Below are positions 19,518 through 27,994 of a stretch of 56,542 nucleotides of DNA, one piece after another. Made by a program: the position numbers and the translations under genes. Position 1 is the first letter of the stretch; every line of letters starts with the position of its first letter. The notes under the pieces are model-generated. The model was not told the origin of the DNA. It did no database searches and was given only the letters and a program-made list of their open reading frames with translations. Origin of the DNA: a virus; the IMG/VR virus record IMGVR_UViG_3300017765_000004, positions 1 through 56,542 of that record. The stretch is one strand, 5' to 3'.

Positions 19518-22500
19518 ATGGCTAGACAAGGCATAAATACTGGGTCAGCACCTAATGATGGAACAGGTGATAGTCTATTAGTTGCTGCCAGAAAAATTAA
19601 TGAGAATTTCAGTGAACTCTACGGGGTTGTTGGAGATGGCACGACTGTAGGCAGTGCTTCTTTCACTCAAATTGTCGCCAGTGGGATTATTACTGCGTCA
19701 TCTTTTAAAGGTGATGGTTCAAATCTAACTGGTGTTACTGCTGAAAGTTCAGGAATCAGAATTAATGATGATGGATCTTTAGTTGGTGTTGCAGCAACAC
19801 TTAATTTTGGTACAAATATTTCTGTATCACCACTATCTGCTGGTATTGTAACCATAAGTGCCTCTGATACAGGCATCACAAGCATTTTTCAAGATTCCAC
19901 ACCTAGACTTGGTGGAAATCTTGATGTTAATGGAAAGGAAATATCTGGAACTGGTAATGTAAATCTCACTGGAGTAATTACTGCTACAAGTTTTGTAGGT
20001 GATGGCACTGGATTAACTGGTGTTGCATCAACAGATAACATCATTACAGGCACTGCTGCTACATTTACAAATGTTGTAAAAGTTGGCACAGCAATTACTC
20101 TTGATGCTAGTAGTGGTATCATCACTGCCACTAGTTTCTCAGGTGATGGATCAGGACTAACTGGTGTAGCATCTACTGAAAATATTATCACAGGCACTGC
20201 TGCCACATTCACTGGTGGAGTTGATATAACAGGTGCTAGTGAGATAAGTGTAACTGGTGTCATTACTGCTACCAGTTTTGATGGTAATGTATCTGCCTCT
20301 AATCTCAATGTGGGCACAGTGCCTGCTGGCAGGTTCCCCACCACTTTACCTGCTGTCAGTGGTGCTGATTTAACAGGAATTGTCACAAGTATTGCTGCTG
20401 GATCTAATATCAGCATTAGTGGTGCTACTGGTGCAGTCACTATTACTGGATTAGCAAACACTGCTAATATTACAGCAGATAGTTTAGTAGTTAGTGGTGT
20501 CTCTACATTCCAGAATGTTTCAATTGCTGGAACTCTTACATATGAAGATGTAACTAATATTGATTCTGTTGGTGTTATTACTGCCAGAAAGGGTGTAGTT
20601 TCCTCTGGTGTGGTAACTGCCACTGTTTTTGATGGTTCTGGTGCAAGTTTGACAAGCATTCCTGCAGGTCAATTGACTGGTGCTCTACCTGCCATAAGTG
20701 GTGCTAATCTAACTGATCTACCATCATCTGGTGTTGGCACTCAAGGAAGTATCAATACATCAGGTATCATCACAGCTACAAGTTTCTCAGGTGTTGGTGG
20801 ATCCATGACTTTAGGAACACCAACAGATAGTAGTTTTATCACATCAGGTGCTCTTAATACATTCTCATCATCCACTAAGATTGTTGATGGTATTGATGAT
20901 CTGAATGAGGTTATCTTCAATGTCATCAAGAATACAGCAGTCACAGATGTAGATTTTACTGGTGATGTTGTTGCTGGTGGTTCTCCGCTGAATGTCACTC
21001 TAACAATCACTTCATCTGGTAATGCAAACAGATTTGATATTGATTGGGGTGATGGTAGTGCTGATAATGGAACAACTGATTCAACACCATCACACACCTA
21101 TAATCAATCAGGAGGAGCAAATAATACTGTTGCTGTAACAGCAAGAAATAATTCAGGTGTGGGTGCTGGTCATAGTCAAAGTATAACTAAATCTAATTTC
21201 ATCACAGTATTCACTCCAAATCCTGGTGTTGCATTCTCTATGTTTGCTGCTGTGGCTGGTGGTTCTTCAATTTCAAACTGGGATAGTGGAACACCAGTAT
21301 ATCTGGAAAACTCAACAACTAATGTTGCAGGATTTGCAGTTACTTACTCTCTGAATTGGGGAGATAGTACAACAGAATTTATTGCTTCAAATGCTGCCCC
21401 TGGTGGTGTTGGTGGTGGAAGAACAATCCACACTTATAATAATGCATCAGAAACAGACACAGCGTATAATGTCAATCTTCAACTGAGCAGTCATCCTGCA
21501 GCAGACCCAAGTCAAATACCAACATCATCTACCAACACATTCAAGGTATATGCAACTCATACACCCACTTTTACTCAAACAAATATTATAGGTATCAATA
21601 CATCATCTTCCTCTGGATTTGCTGTCACCTTTACAAATACCACTGAGAGCACAATTGGTAGTTTTGCTGCCTTTGGTAACACATACAGATGGACTTATGG
21701 TGATGGATCTACTGATAATGTAAATGTTGGAAGTGGAGCAGCTGGTGATACAGGAAATGCAATTGCCCATACATTTACTCTTTCTGACAATTCAGCAGGC
21801 ACAGCATCAACATTTGCCACAAACTTAAGAGCAATTACTGACCACTCTTCTTCACCATTTATTTCACCAAATATTGTTATCACAGTAGAACCTGAGGTAA
21901 GATCAATATTTACTGGTATAGCAACAATCGCTAGTGATAGAACTGGTGATACAAATAGAGATCTTTATGATGGAACAGATTTATTTGGAAGAAATAGAAG
22001 AGTTGGCATCTTTACAAATACTTCTCATAATGCCTCTGATTATGTTTACAGTTATGGTGATGGTAGTTCTAATGACACTATTGCTAATAATGGTGTTCCT
22101 GGTGGAACAAGTTCACCAATCTTACATACATTCCAAGGAAGTACAGGTAGTAAAGTTGTAACACTGACTGCTAATGGAACACCTGTAACCATTGTGCAGA
22201 ATGGAAAACAGAGTTCAGTTACAATGACATTGAAAGCTGTACCAACAGCTCCAACAGCAATCACTGCATCTTCATTATCAGTGTCAACTGGATCTCAAGG
22301 AACCAGTCCATCACTTTGTGCTAACTTTACAGGCAATCAGGCTGGTTCTGGTATTGCCACTGGAACATCAGTGAGAAGAATTGCAACTACCACGCCAGTG
22401 GTCACTAATAGTATATCCAATATCAATGGTTCTCATAGTGGAAATCTGTCAGCACAAATTAATGGTGTTGGTATTGGGACAACAACATTCACCACTGCTG

Positions 22501-23840
22501 TTAGTGAAACTGGAACATTCAATGATCTGATTGTCTCAGCAGAGGGTGATGCACATGACAGAATCTCTGCCAATACATTCCCTACTGGATTCTATCAAGT
22601 ATTCACTGCCAACATTTCTAAACCACTGAATGAAATATCTACAGGATTAAATGATTTTGGTTTAAATTTATCAACAGTTGGTAGTTGTGGTTTTACTACC
22701 TTTGTTAAAGATAACCTAAATACTACACCTACGTTGACAGCAGGAACTTTGTCTGAGAGTTCTGGAGGAACAAAAAGATTCATATCAGGAATCCCATACT
22801 ACAATACAGGAAGCCCCTCCTTATCTCTAACAGGTGTTACAGTAACAAACTTTACTGGTCAGACATTCCAAAATACATCAGCACCTGTTGATCTTGATCC
22901 TGCCACAAATTCAGAATCTACATCAGGAAATGTCATTTCCTCAATTGACTACACCTATGCAAATTTAGATGGTGCATCAACATTCTTATCAGGTGGTGTA
23001 CCTGTAGCCAACACTGGAGTGGGGGGTGCTTACACTTTTGGAACATTAGCAGTCCCATTGACTTCAAGTAGCATGAGGTCTGTACAAACTATAAGAATAA
23101 GAGGTAAGAATCCTGCAGGGACAGGATCTTATGCAACAAATGCCACCAAGGTGCAAGTTCACACAGCAGCACAGAGTAGTATAAGTGAGATTGCAATCGC
23201 TGTTTCAGATTCACTAGGTTCTGGATTTACTGATGATGGTGTTAGAATTTCAGATTTTAAATCTGAAACCACTAATACTCCTTCATTCAATGGTTCTACT
23301 AACTTCTATACAGCAAATCCATATACTGAGTCTGCTGATCCAGGAGTCTCTGGCACCAAAGAGGCAACAATTAGACTTGGAAAATTAGAACATAATGTTG
23401 TTGATTACTCATCAGGATTCCTTCCTGTTGGTCCAGACAGGAGTGGAGATACTGGTACTCAGTATTTCACTTTTGCTTTTAGAAGACAAACTGTTGCCAA
23501 CTTTGATATCAATATTACATCAACTGGTATAGCAGGACTCTTTATTGCTGCTCCTGGAACTAATATAGATAGTACTAGTGGATTAAATGGTTGGTTAAGA
23601 GCAGATCAACAATATGCAGGTGCTGGTACACCAGGTAGTGGAGTGGGTGGTAATGGAAGTGATGGTTGTGCATCAACAGGTGCTGATGTCATAGCAACCT
23701 CCACATCATTAAGTGGTGGATACACTATGACTCTGGGTGATCAGAATATGAGTAGTGCCACTGGTAATGTTGTTCTTGTTAGGATAGCATTGACCTCTGG
23801 TCAATCAGTAACAGCACTGAGCATAGGGGAGGCAGCATAA
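19518..23840 (+). CDS. Tail-fibre-like protein with PKD-type repeats
   Basis: The N-terminus (PNDGTGDSLLVAARKINENF) is a motif common at the start of tail fibres of T4-like marine phages. Residues ~50-450 hold many copies of a short repeat of the form GVITATSFxGDGxxLTGV. From about residue 500 to 870 there are four PKD-like segments, each with a W/Y-GDGS-type loop and a following HTY or HTF (near bases 21041, 21351, 21691, 22050). The C-terminal ~500 residues are beta-rich with no recognised family. The total is 1,440 residues. PKD domains are Ig-like folds in surface adhesins, so I infer a receptor-contacting fibre. It opens the inserted block between gp16 and gp17, and is followed after one base by a GTG-started gene. 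Confidence 0.78.
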   Translation: MARQGINTGSAPNDGTGDSLLVAARKINENFSELYGVVGDGTTVGSASFTQIVASGIITASSFKGDGSNLTGVTAESSGIRINDDGSLVGVAATLNFGTNISVSPLSAGIVTISASDTGITSIFQDSTPRLGGNLDVNGKEISGTGNVNLTGVITATSFVGDGTGLTGVASTDNIITGTAATFTNVVKVGTAITLDASSGIITATSFSGDGSGLTGVASTENIITGTAATFTGGVDITGASEISVTGVITATSFDGNVSASNLNVGTVPAGRFPTTLPAVSGADLTGIVTSIAAGSNISISGATGAVTITGLANTANITADSLVVSGVSTFQNVSIAGTLTYEDVTNIDSVGVITARKGVVSSGVVTATVFDGSGASLTSIPAGQLTGALPAISGANLTDLPSSGVGTQGSINTSGIITATSFSGVGGSMTLGTPTDSSFITSGALNTFSSSTKIVDGIDDLNEVIFNVIKNTAVTDVDFTGDVVAGGSPLNVTLTITSSGNANRFDIDWGDGSADNGTTDSTPSHTYNQSGGANNTVAVTARNNSGVGAGHSQSITKSNFITVFTPNPGVAFSMFAAVAGGSSISNWDSGTPVYLENSTTNVAGFAVTYSLNWGDSTTEFIASNAAPGGVGGGRTIHTYNNASETDTAYNVNLQLSSHPAADPSQIPTSSTNTFKVYATHTPTFTQTNIIGINTSSSSGFAVTFTNTTESTIGSFAAFGNTYRWTYGDGSTDNVNVGSGAAGDTGNAIAHTFTLSDNSAGTASTFATNLRAITDHSSSPFISPNIVITVEPEVRSIFTGIATIASDRTGDTNRDLYDGTDLFGRNRRVGIFTNTSHNASDYVYSYGDGSSNDTIANNGVPGGTSSPILHTFQGSTGSKVVTLTANGTPVTIVQNGKQSSVTMTLKAVPTAPTAITASSLSVSTGSQGTSPSLCANFTGNQAGSGIATGTSVRRIATTTPVVTNSISNINGSHSGNLSAQINGVGIGTTTFTTAVSETGTFNDLIVSAEGDAHDRISANTFPTGFYQVFTANISKPLNEISTGLNDFGLNLSTVGSCGFTTFVKDNLNTTPTLTAGTLSESSGGTKRFISGIPYYNTGSPSLSLTGVTVTNFTGQTFQNTSAPVDLDPATNSESTSGNVISSIDYTYANLDGASTFLSGGVPVANTGVGGAYTFGTLAVPLTSSSMRSVQTIRIRGKNPAGTGSYATNATKVQVHTAAQSSISEIAIAVSDSLGSGFTDDGVRISDFKSETTNTPSFNGSTNFYTANPYTESADPGVSGTKEATIRLGKLEHNVVDYSSGFLPVGPDRSGDTGTQYFTFAFRRQTVANFDINITSTGIAGLFIAAPGTNIDSTSGLNGWLRADQQYAGAGTPGSGVGGNGSDGCASTGADVIATSTSLSGGYTMTLGDQNMSSATGNVVLVRIALTSGQSVTALSIGEAA

Positions 23841-23841
23841 G

Positions 23842-24822
23842 GTGGCCATATCAAATGACCAGAAGATTGATTATCTATTCAAGAAGGTTGGTTTTGGTAG
23901 AGCCAAGACAGATACCAATGCCAATAAATCTGCTGTCAATGAGGCAACCTCTAGTGCATTATTTGTACAGGGCACCAATGTATGGGCAGAATCAAATTTA
24001 ATACCTACAACAATACCAGGTAGCACTAGTGGTGTAGTCAATGTAAGACCTACATCTGCTCCTGTTGAAACCACAAATGATGGAACAGCATCAACAAACA
24101 GAACCTGGAAGACTGGATTAATAGATTGGATTCCACCAGAAGTTGGTGCTACTTATCTTATTAAAGTTTATATTCACACCTCTGGTGATGCAGCAAATGC
24201 AGCAAGTTCTGGAACTCAGGTATTCCCTGCAGGTTCAGGTAACAATGATGAATGGTTCTTTGATTATCCTTCAGGCACTTTAAACTTCATTGGCACTAAT
24301 CTGCCTAATGGAGTTAATTTTACTGGAAAGAGTGTCTATATTAGTGGTGCATATTATACAGGTATAAAAGGTGTTGCTGGTCCTGGTACTGCAACAACCT
24401 TTACATCACTGGCAGTATCTGGCATTACAACTTCTGAGGTGCTCAAAGTTGGAACAGCTGTTACTATCAGTTCTGGTATTGTTACTGCTACATCTTATGA
24501 GGGTGATGGTTCTAATTTATCAGGAATTATTACTCAACTTGGAGCACTTAGCACATTAGCAGGATTACTCACCACAAATTTTAATGATGGTGATATCATA
24601 ATGTACAATGCCTCACAAGGCAAGTTCATTGCTACTGCACAGAGTAATCTTACTGGAGCTGGTAGAACAACTCTGGTCACATTGGATGATGTTACTGGAA
24701 CACCATCTACCAACAATGTTCTCATATTCAATGGTAGTGACTTCACATTCACAACACCATTTGAGATTGTTGATAGAAGTGATGGTGTTGATGATGACAT
24801 TGTAGATCATGGTACATTTTGA
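23842..24822 (+). CDS. Tail-fibre-like structural protein (GTG start)
   Basis: A 326-residue protein. The start is GTG at 23842, chosen because GGGGAGG at 23826-23832 gives a good Shine-Dalgarno sequence and the preceding stop is one base away. The N-terminal ~200 residues have a domain with DQKIDYLFKKVGFGRAKTD and PEVGATYLIKVYIH; the C-terminal part has one GIVTATSYEGDGSNLSGI repeat as in the neighbouring fibres. The N-terminal motif (IDYLFKKVGFG) appears to be a recurring start for marine T4-like phage structural proteins and may be an attachment domain. I infer a short fibre or fibre-base component; function not proven. Confidence 0.68.
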   Translation: MAISNDQKIDYLFKKVGFGRAKTDTNANKSAVNEATSSALFVQGTNVWAESNLIPTTIPGSTSGVVNVRPTSAPVETTNDGTASTNRTWKTGLIDWIPPEVGATYLIKVYIHTSGDAANAASSGTQVFPAGSGNNDEWFFDYPSGTLNFIGTNLPNGVNFTGKSVYISGAYYTGIKGVAGPGTATTFTSLAVSGITTSEVLKVGTAVTISSGIVTATSYEGDGSNLSGIITQLGALSTLAGLLTTNFNDGDIIMYNASQGKFIATAQSNLTGAGRTTLVTLDDVTGTPSTNNVLIFNGSDFTFTTPFEIVDRSDGVDDDIVDHGTF

Positions 24823-24835
24823 TACTTGAAATTTT

Positions 24836-24843
24836 TCTAAATA
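24836..24843 (+). promoter_or_regulatory. Candidate late promoter before fibre gene
   Basis: TCTAAATA, 7 of 8 matches to the late octamer, in the 61-base gap. A 7-base inverted repeat begins at its last base. Confidence 0.5.
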
Positions 24844-24861
24844 ATATTACGAAATAATATT
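24843..24861 (+). other. Inverted repeat across expected late start site
   Basis: AATATTA (24843-24849) pairs with TAATATT (24855-24861) around a 5-base loop. It begins at the end of the late octamer, so RNA started about base 24849 would lack most of the left arm. The stem is A/T only and therefore weak. Confidence 0.35.
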
Positions 24862-24883
24862 TAAACGGTAATAGGAGGCGAGC

Positions 24884-27592
24884 GTGGCTGCACCAACCCT
24901 TAAGTTAAAGAGAGGCTTACAGTCCGCTCTTCCAACACTGGCAATAGGTGAACCAGGGTTTACCACTGATAGCTATCAACTTTATGTTGGTGCTCCTGGT
25001 GGAAACAAGTTTATTGGTGGAAATAATAACTTTACTCTTGAAACTGCCACTGTTGGTGGTGGAGTAAATTTATTTGAAGGAACCAATAATGGTGATCACT
25101 TTATCCAACTGAAATCACCCAATTCATTAACTGGAGTAACAACATATACTTTTCCAGCAACACCTGTTGCAGGTAGAAAGTTACAGACAGATGGTTCTGG
25201 TAATTTATCCTGGGTTGCTGATTCTGCATCGCAATTCAATATTCAAGGTGATTCTGGTGGATCACAGACATTCTCACTTGGCGATACACTGTCAATCATT
25301 GGAACAAACCTTGAAGTAGAGACCACATCATCATCTGACCAAATTCAGATTGGCCTACCAAATGCTGTTACTGTCACAACATCAGTAACAACACCAACAA
25401 CCGTTGTAGGTTCTGCTGTAACATCAAATGCTACAGGTATTAATGTCTCTGGTGGGGTAACACTCAGCCCTAATCCTGCTGTTGGTATTTTGACTGCTGC
25501 ATCAGTCAAAGCAGGTGCTGCTTCCACCCTTGATGTTACTGGTCTTGAAGTACAAGGCGGAGTTAAGGCAGTTGGTGTTATCACTGCTACTTCTTTCAGT
25601 GGCAATCTTGCTCTTAGCAACGTAACTGGCATTGATTCTGATGTAGTAACATTCTTAGGAACCCCAAGTTCTGCTAATCTGGCAGCATCTATTGATGATG
25701 AAACTGGAACTGGTGCTCTTGTATTTGGAACAAGTCCATCATTAACAACACCAAATATTGGCACCCCTTCTGCAGGCACACTGACAAACTGCACAGGTCT
25801 TCCAATTTCTTCAGGTGTATCAGGTCTTGCTGGCAATGTTGCCACATTCCTGGGAACACCAAGTTCTGCCAACCTTGCTTCTGCTGTAACTGATGAGACA
25901 GGATCAGGTGCTCTGGTATTTGCTAATTCACCAACCTTAGTATCACCTGCTCTTGGCACACCTGCCTCAGGCACACTAACAAATTGCACAGGTCTGCCTA
26001 TGGCAGGTCTGAGTGACCTTGATGCTGATGCTAGAACCTTCTTAGGCACACCTAGTTCTGCCAATCTTAGAGGTGCTATTGATGATGAAACTGGTTCTGG
26101 TGCTTTGGTGTTTGCCAATACTCCAACACTTGTAAGTCCTGTTCTTGGTGCTGCCACAGGAACCAGCATTGCTGTTGGTGCTGCATCCACCATGGATGTC
26201 ACTGGTCTTGAAGTCCAAGGTGGAGTCAAAGCAGTTGGTGTTATCACTGCCATATCATTCTCAGGAAGTGGTTCAGGTCTGACAGGGGTTGCTGCTGACT
26301 CTGTTTCAGTAAGAAAACTGACCAATGCTGGTACTGGTGTAACAGTATTCCTTGAAACTCCCTCTTCTGCTAATCTTGCCTCTGCAATAACAGATGAGAC
26401 AGGATCAGGTGCCCTTGTATTTGCCACATCACCAACTCTGGTCACTCCTGTTCTTGGAACTCCTGCCTCAGGTACACTGACCAATTGTACTGGTCTTCCT
26501 ATCTCATCTGGTGTTTCTGGTCTTGCTGGCAATGTTGCCACATTCTTAGGAACCCCTTCATCTGCTAACTTAAGAGCAGCAATGACTGATGAAACAGGAA
26601 CTGGTGTTGCTGTATTTAATGACACACCAACACTTATCACACCTGTTCTTGGTGCTGCCACTGCTACAAGTGTTGTGGTTGGAAGTGGATCAACAATTGA
26701 TGCCACTGGTCTTAAGGTTTCTGGTGGTGTAAATGCAGTTGGTGTTATCACTGCTTCTTCATATTCAGGAAGTGGTGCTAATCTGACCAATGTTAATGCT
26801 GTAACAGCAACAGTTGCTGATGAGTCATCTGACACAACTTGCTTCCCACTATTTGCTACAACAGCAACTGGTGATCAAGCACTGAAGTCAGACTCAAGTG
26901 CATTAACATATAATTCAGGCACTGGTAATCTGTCTTCTACACTTCTGACAGGTACACTCCAAACTGCTGCACAAGGCAATGTAACATCACTTGGAACTTT
27001 AACTTCTCTGACTGTTAGTGGAGACATTGCTGCAAATGGTGATATTAATGGTGATGGTTCTACTGCCATCACAGCAATGGCAAGTGCTGCCATCACAGCA
27101 GTAACTGCTACTACAGTGAATGCCACTAACTACAGAGCAAATGATGGCACTGCTTCAATTGTAATTACAGACAGCACAGGTGCTGTCTCAATGGCACAGA
27201 ATCTGACTGTTGGTGGAAATCTAACTGTTAATGGTACAACCACTCAGGTTAATACCACACAAATGACAGTTGAAGATACACTGATTCAACTGCAGATGGT
27301 TGATGGATCTGCTCCTGGATCTGATACTAACAAAGATGTTGGTGTTCTTCTGAACTACTATGATGGTTCTGCTAAGAAGGCAGCAATGTTCTGGGATGAT
27401 TCTGCTGCTAGAATTGCATTTGCATCAGAGGCAACAGAAACAACTGGAGTTCTGGGAAGTATTACTTACTCAACTATTGAGGCTGGTGGATTAGTAATTA
27501 GTGACTCAACAGGAACTGCTGAAGATGTAATCTCAGTTGATGGTTCAAACAGAGTTCTTGAGAACATTCTGATTGATTGTGGAGCATTCTGA
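24884..27592 (+). CDS. Repeat-rich tail-fibre protein (GTG start)
   Basis: A 902-residue protein starting at GTG 24884, five bases after AGGAGG (24873-24878), the best Shine-Dalgarno sequence nearby. The N-terminus (PTLKLKRGLQSALPTLAIGE) is a frequent fibre start in marine phages. The middle has five copies of a ~60-residue unit (TFLGTPSSANL, DETGSGALVF, SPTLVTPVLGTPASGTL, TNCTGLP) and copies of a DVTGLEVQGGVKAVGVITA unit. The C-terminal region (TQMTVEDTLIQLQMVDGSAP) resembles fibre shaft-to-tip domains with NxTxVxVEDxLI motifs. I infer a trimeric beta-structured fibre shaft. The gene ends before a strong terminator. Confidence 0.76.
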   Translation: MAAPTLKLKRGLQSALPTLAIGEPGFTTDSYQLYVGAPGGNKFIGGNNNFTLETATVGGGVNLFEGTNNGDHFIQLKSPNSLTGVTTYTFPATPVAGRKLQTDGSGNLSWVADSASQFNIQGDSGGSQTFSLGDTLSIIGTNLEVETTSSSDQIQIGLPNAVTVTTSVTTPTTVVGSAVTSNATGINVSGGVTLSPNPAVGILTAASVKAGAASTLDVTGLEVQGGVKAVGVITATSFSGNLALSNVTGIDSDVVTFLGTPSSANLAASIDDETGTGALVFGTSPSLTTPNIGTPSAGTLTNCTGLPISSGVSGLAGNVATFLGTPSSANLASAVTDETGSGALVFANSPTLVSPALGTPASGTLTNCTGLPMAGLSDLDADARTFLGTPSSANLRGAIDDETGSGALVFANTPTLVSPVLGAATGTSIAVGAASTMDVTGLEVQGGVKAVGVITAISFSGSGSGLTGVAADSVSVRKLTNAGTGVTVFLETPSSANLASAITDETGSGALVFATSPTLVTPVLGTPASGTLTNCTGLPISSGVSGLAGNVATFLGTPSSANLRAAMTDETGTGVAVFNDTPTLITPVLGAATATSVVVGSGSTIDATGLKVSGGVNAVGVITASSYSGSGANLTNVNAVTATVADESSDTTCFPLFATTATGDQALKSDSSALTYNSGTGNLSSTLLTGTLQTAAQGNVTSLGTLTSLTVSGDIAANGDINGDGSTAITAMASAAITAVTATTVNATNYRANDGTASIVITDSTGAVSMAQNLTVGGNLTVNGTTTQVNTTQMTVEDTLIQLQMVDGSAPGSDTNKDVGVLLNYYDGSAKKAAMFWDDSAARIAFASEATETTGVLGSITYSTIEAGGLVISDSTGTAEDVISVDGSNRVLENILIDCGAF
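25514..25587 (+). repeat. 74-base imperfect direct repeat, copy 1
   Basis: Within the fibre gene; nearly identical to bases 26177-26250, with differences mostly at third codon positions. Both encode GAAST(L/M)DVTGLEVQGG followed by VKAVGVITA. A more diverged third copy lies near 26690. Confidence 0.8.
25651..26656 (+). repeat. Five tandem ~60-residue fibre repeats
   Basis: Coding repeats with the pattern TFLGTPSSANL...DETGSGALVF...SPTLV...LGTPASGTLTNCTGLP. Some copies are interrupted by the VITA repeat unit. The DNA copies are similar enough for slippage or recombination to change copy number. Confidence 0.75.
26177..26250 (+). repeat. 74-base imperfect direct repeat, copy 2
   Basis: Second copy of the repeat at 25514-25587, same length and reading frame, 663 bases downstream. 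Confidence 0.8.
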
Positions 27593-27608
27593 TAAGTAAA
27601 TATAACTC

Positions 27609-27616
27609 AATAAATA
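27609..27616 (+). promoter_or_regulatory. Candidate late promoter fused to terminator
   Basis: AATAAATA, 7 of 8 matches to the late octamer, ending one base before the G-run of a strong hairpin. The expected start, about base 27622, falls at the end of the hairpin's left arm. Confidence 0.5.
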
Positions 27617-27640
27617 GGGGGGATATACCCCCCTTTTTTT
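27617..27640 (+). terminator. Rho-independent terminator after fibre gene
   Basis: GGGGGG (27617-27622), a 5-base loop ATATA, CCCCCC (27628-27633), then seven T (27634-27640). This is a textbook intrinsic terminator. The next gene starts at the base after the T-run, and a late octamer abuts the left arm. Confidence 0.85.
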
Positions 27641-27946
27641 ATGGAAGATGATGCAAAGTTTTTATTAGGAGCATATCAAAAAAAGTCATTTGATTTGTTC
27701 AATCAAGTAATTGCTACAGAAGCAAGAGTACAACAATTCAGTGAGATTATTGAGGCACAGAAAGCAAAAATAGAAGAATTTTCTGCAGCTAATAAGGGAC
27801 TTGCAGAGGAGGTTCAAAGATTAGAAAATCATATTAGAGAAACTCATGAGCAAGAAAATTCTGCTCTTCCTACAAAACCTGTAACAAGAAAAAGAAAGTC
27901 TCCACCTAAATCTTCTGTGATTCTTCAGGATGCTGGACAGTTCTAA
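27641..27946 (+). CDS. Small coiled-coil protein with basic C-terminus
   Basis: A 101-residue protein whose ATG directly follows the T-run of a terminator, so there is no Shine-Dalgarno sequence. Residues ~20-70 (EIIEAQKAKIEEFSAANKGL and following) form a heptad-rich, charged helix predicted to be a coiled coil. The tail is Lys/Arg/Pro-rich (PVTRKRKSPPKSS) and ends in QDAGQF. The stop codon lies within the next late octamer. Placed between two fibre genes, it could be a fibre connector or chaperone; I do not recognise the family. Confidence 0.68.
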   Translation: MEDDAKFLLGAYQKKSFDLFNQVIATEARVQQFSEIIEAQKAKIEEFSAANKGLAEEVQRLENHIRETHEQENSALPTKPVTRKRKSPPKSSVILQDAGQF

Positions 27947-27949
27947 ATA
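27942..27949 (+). promoter_or_regulatory. Candidate late promoter before cupredoxin-fibre gene
   Basis: TCTAAATA, 7 of 8 matches to the late octamer, containing the stop codon of the upstream gene. Expected start about base 27955. Confidence 0.5.
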
Positions 27950-27959
27950 AAACAGTATG

Positions 27960-27975
27960 TCTGATATATATCAGA
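27960..27975 (+). other. Perfect 16-base palindrome in leader
   Basis: TCTGATATATATCAGA is perfectly self-complementary, 20 bases before the ATG of the fibre gene and followed by TTCTTTAGG. It could fold as a leader hairpin or be a dimeric protein-binding site. Confidence 0.45.
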
Positions 27976-27994
27976 TTCTTTAGGTAGATACCAA

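Noticed and set aside
19889-20659. 256-codon open frame on the minus strand
   Set aside because: Same cause: antisense of the VITATSF repeats in the PKD fibre gene.
25651-26656. CRISPR-like array
   Set aside because: Repeats are in-frame coding units with third-position changes and no equal-length spacers.
25345-26835. 496-codon open frame on the minus strand inside the fibre gene
   Set aside because: It is a shadow of the Ala/Thr/Gly-rich repeats read in reverse; it has no ribosome site, no promoter and only low-complexity Pro/Val/Thr sequence.
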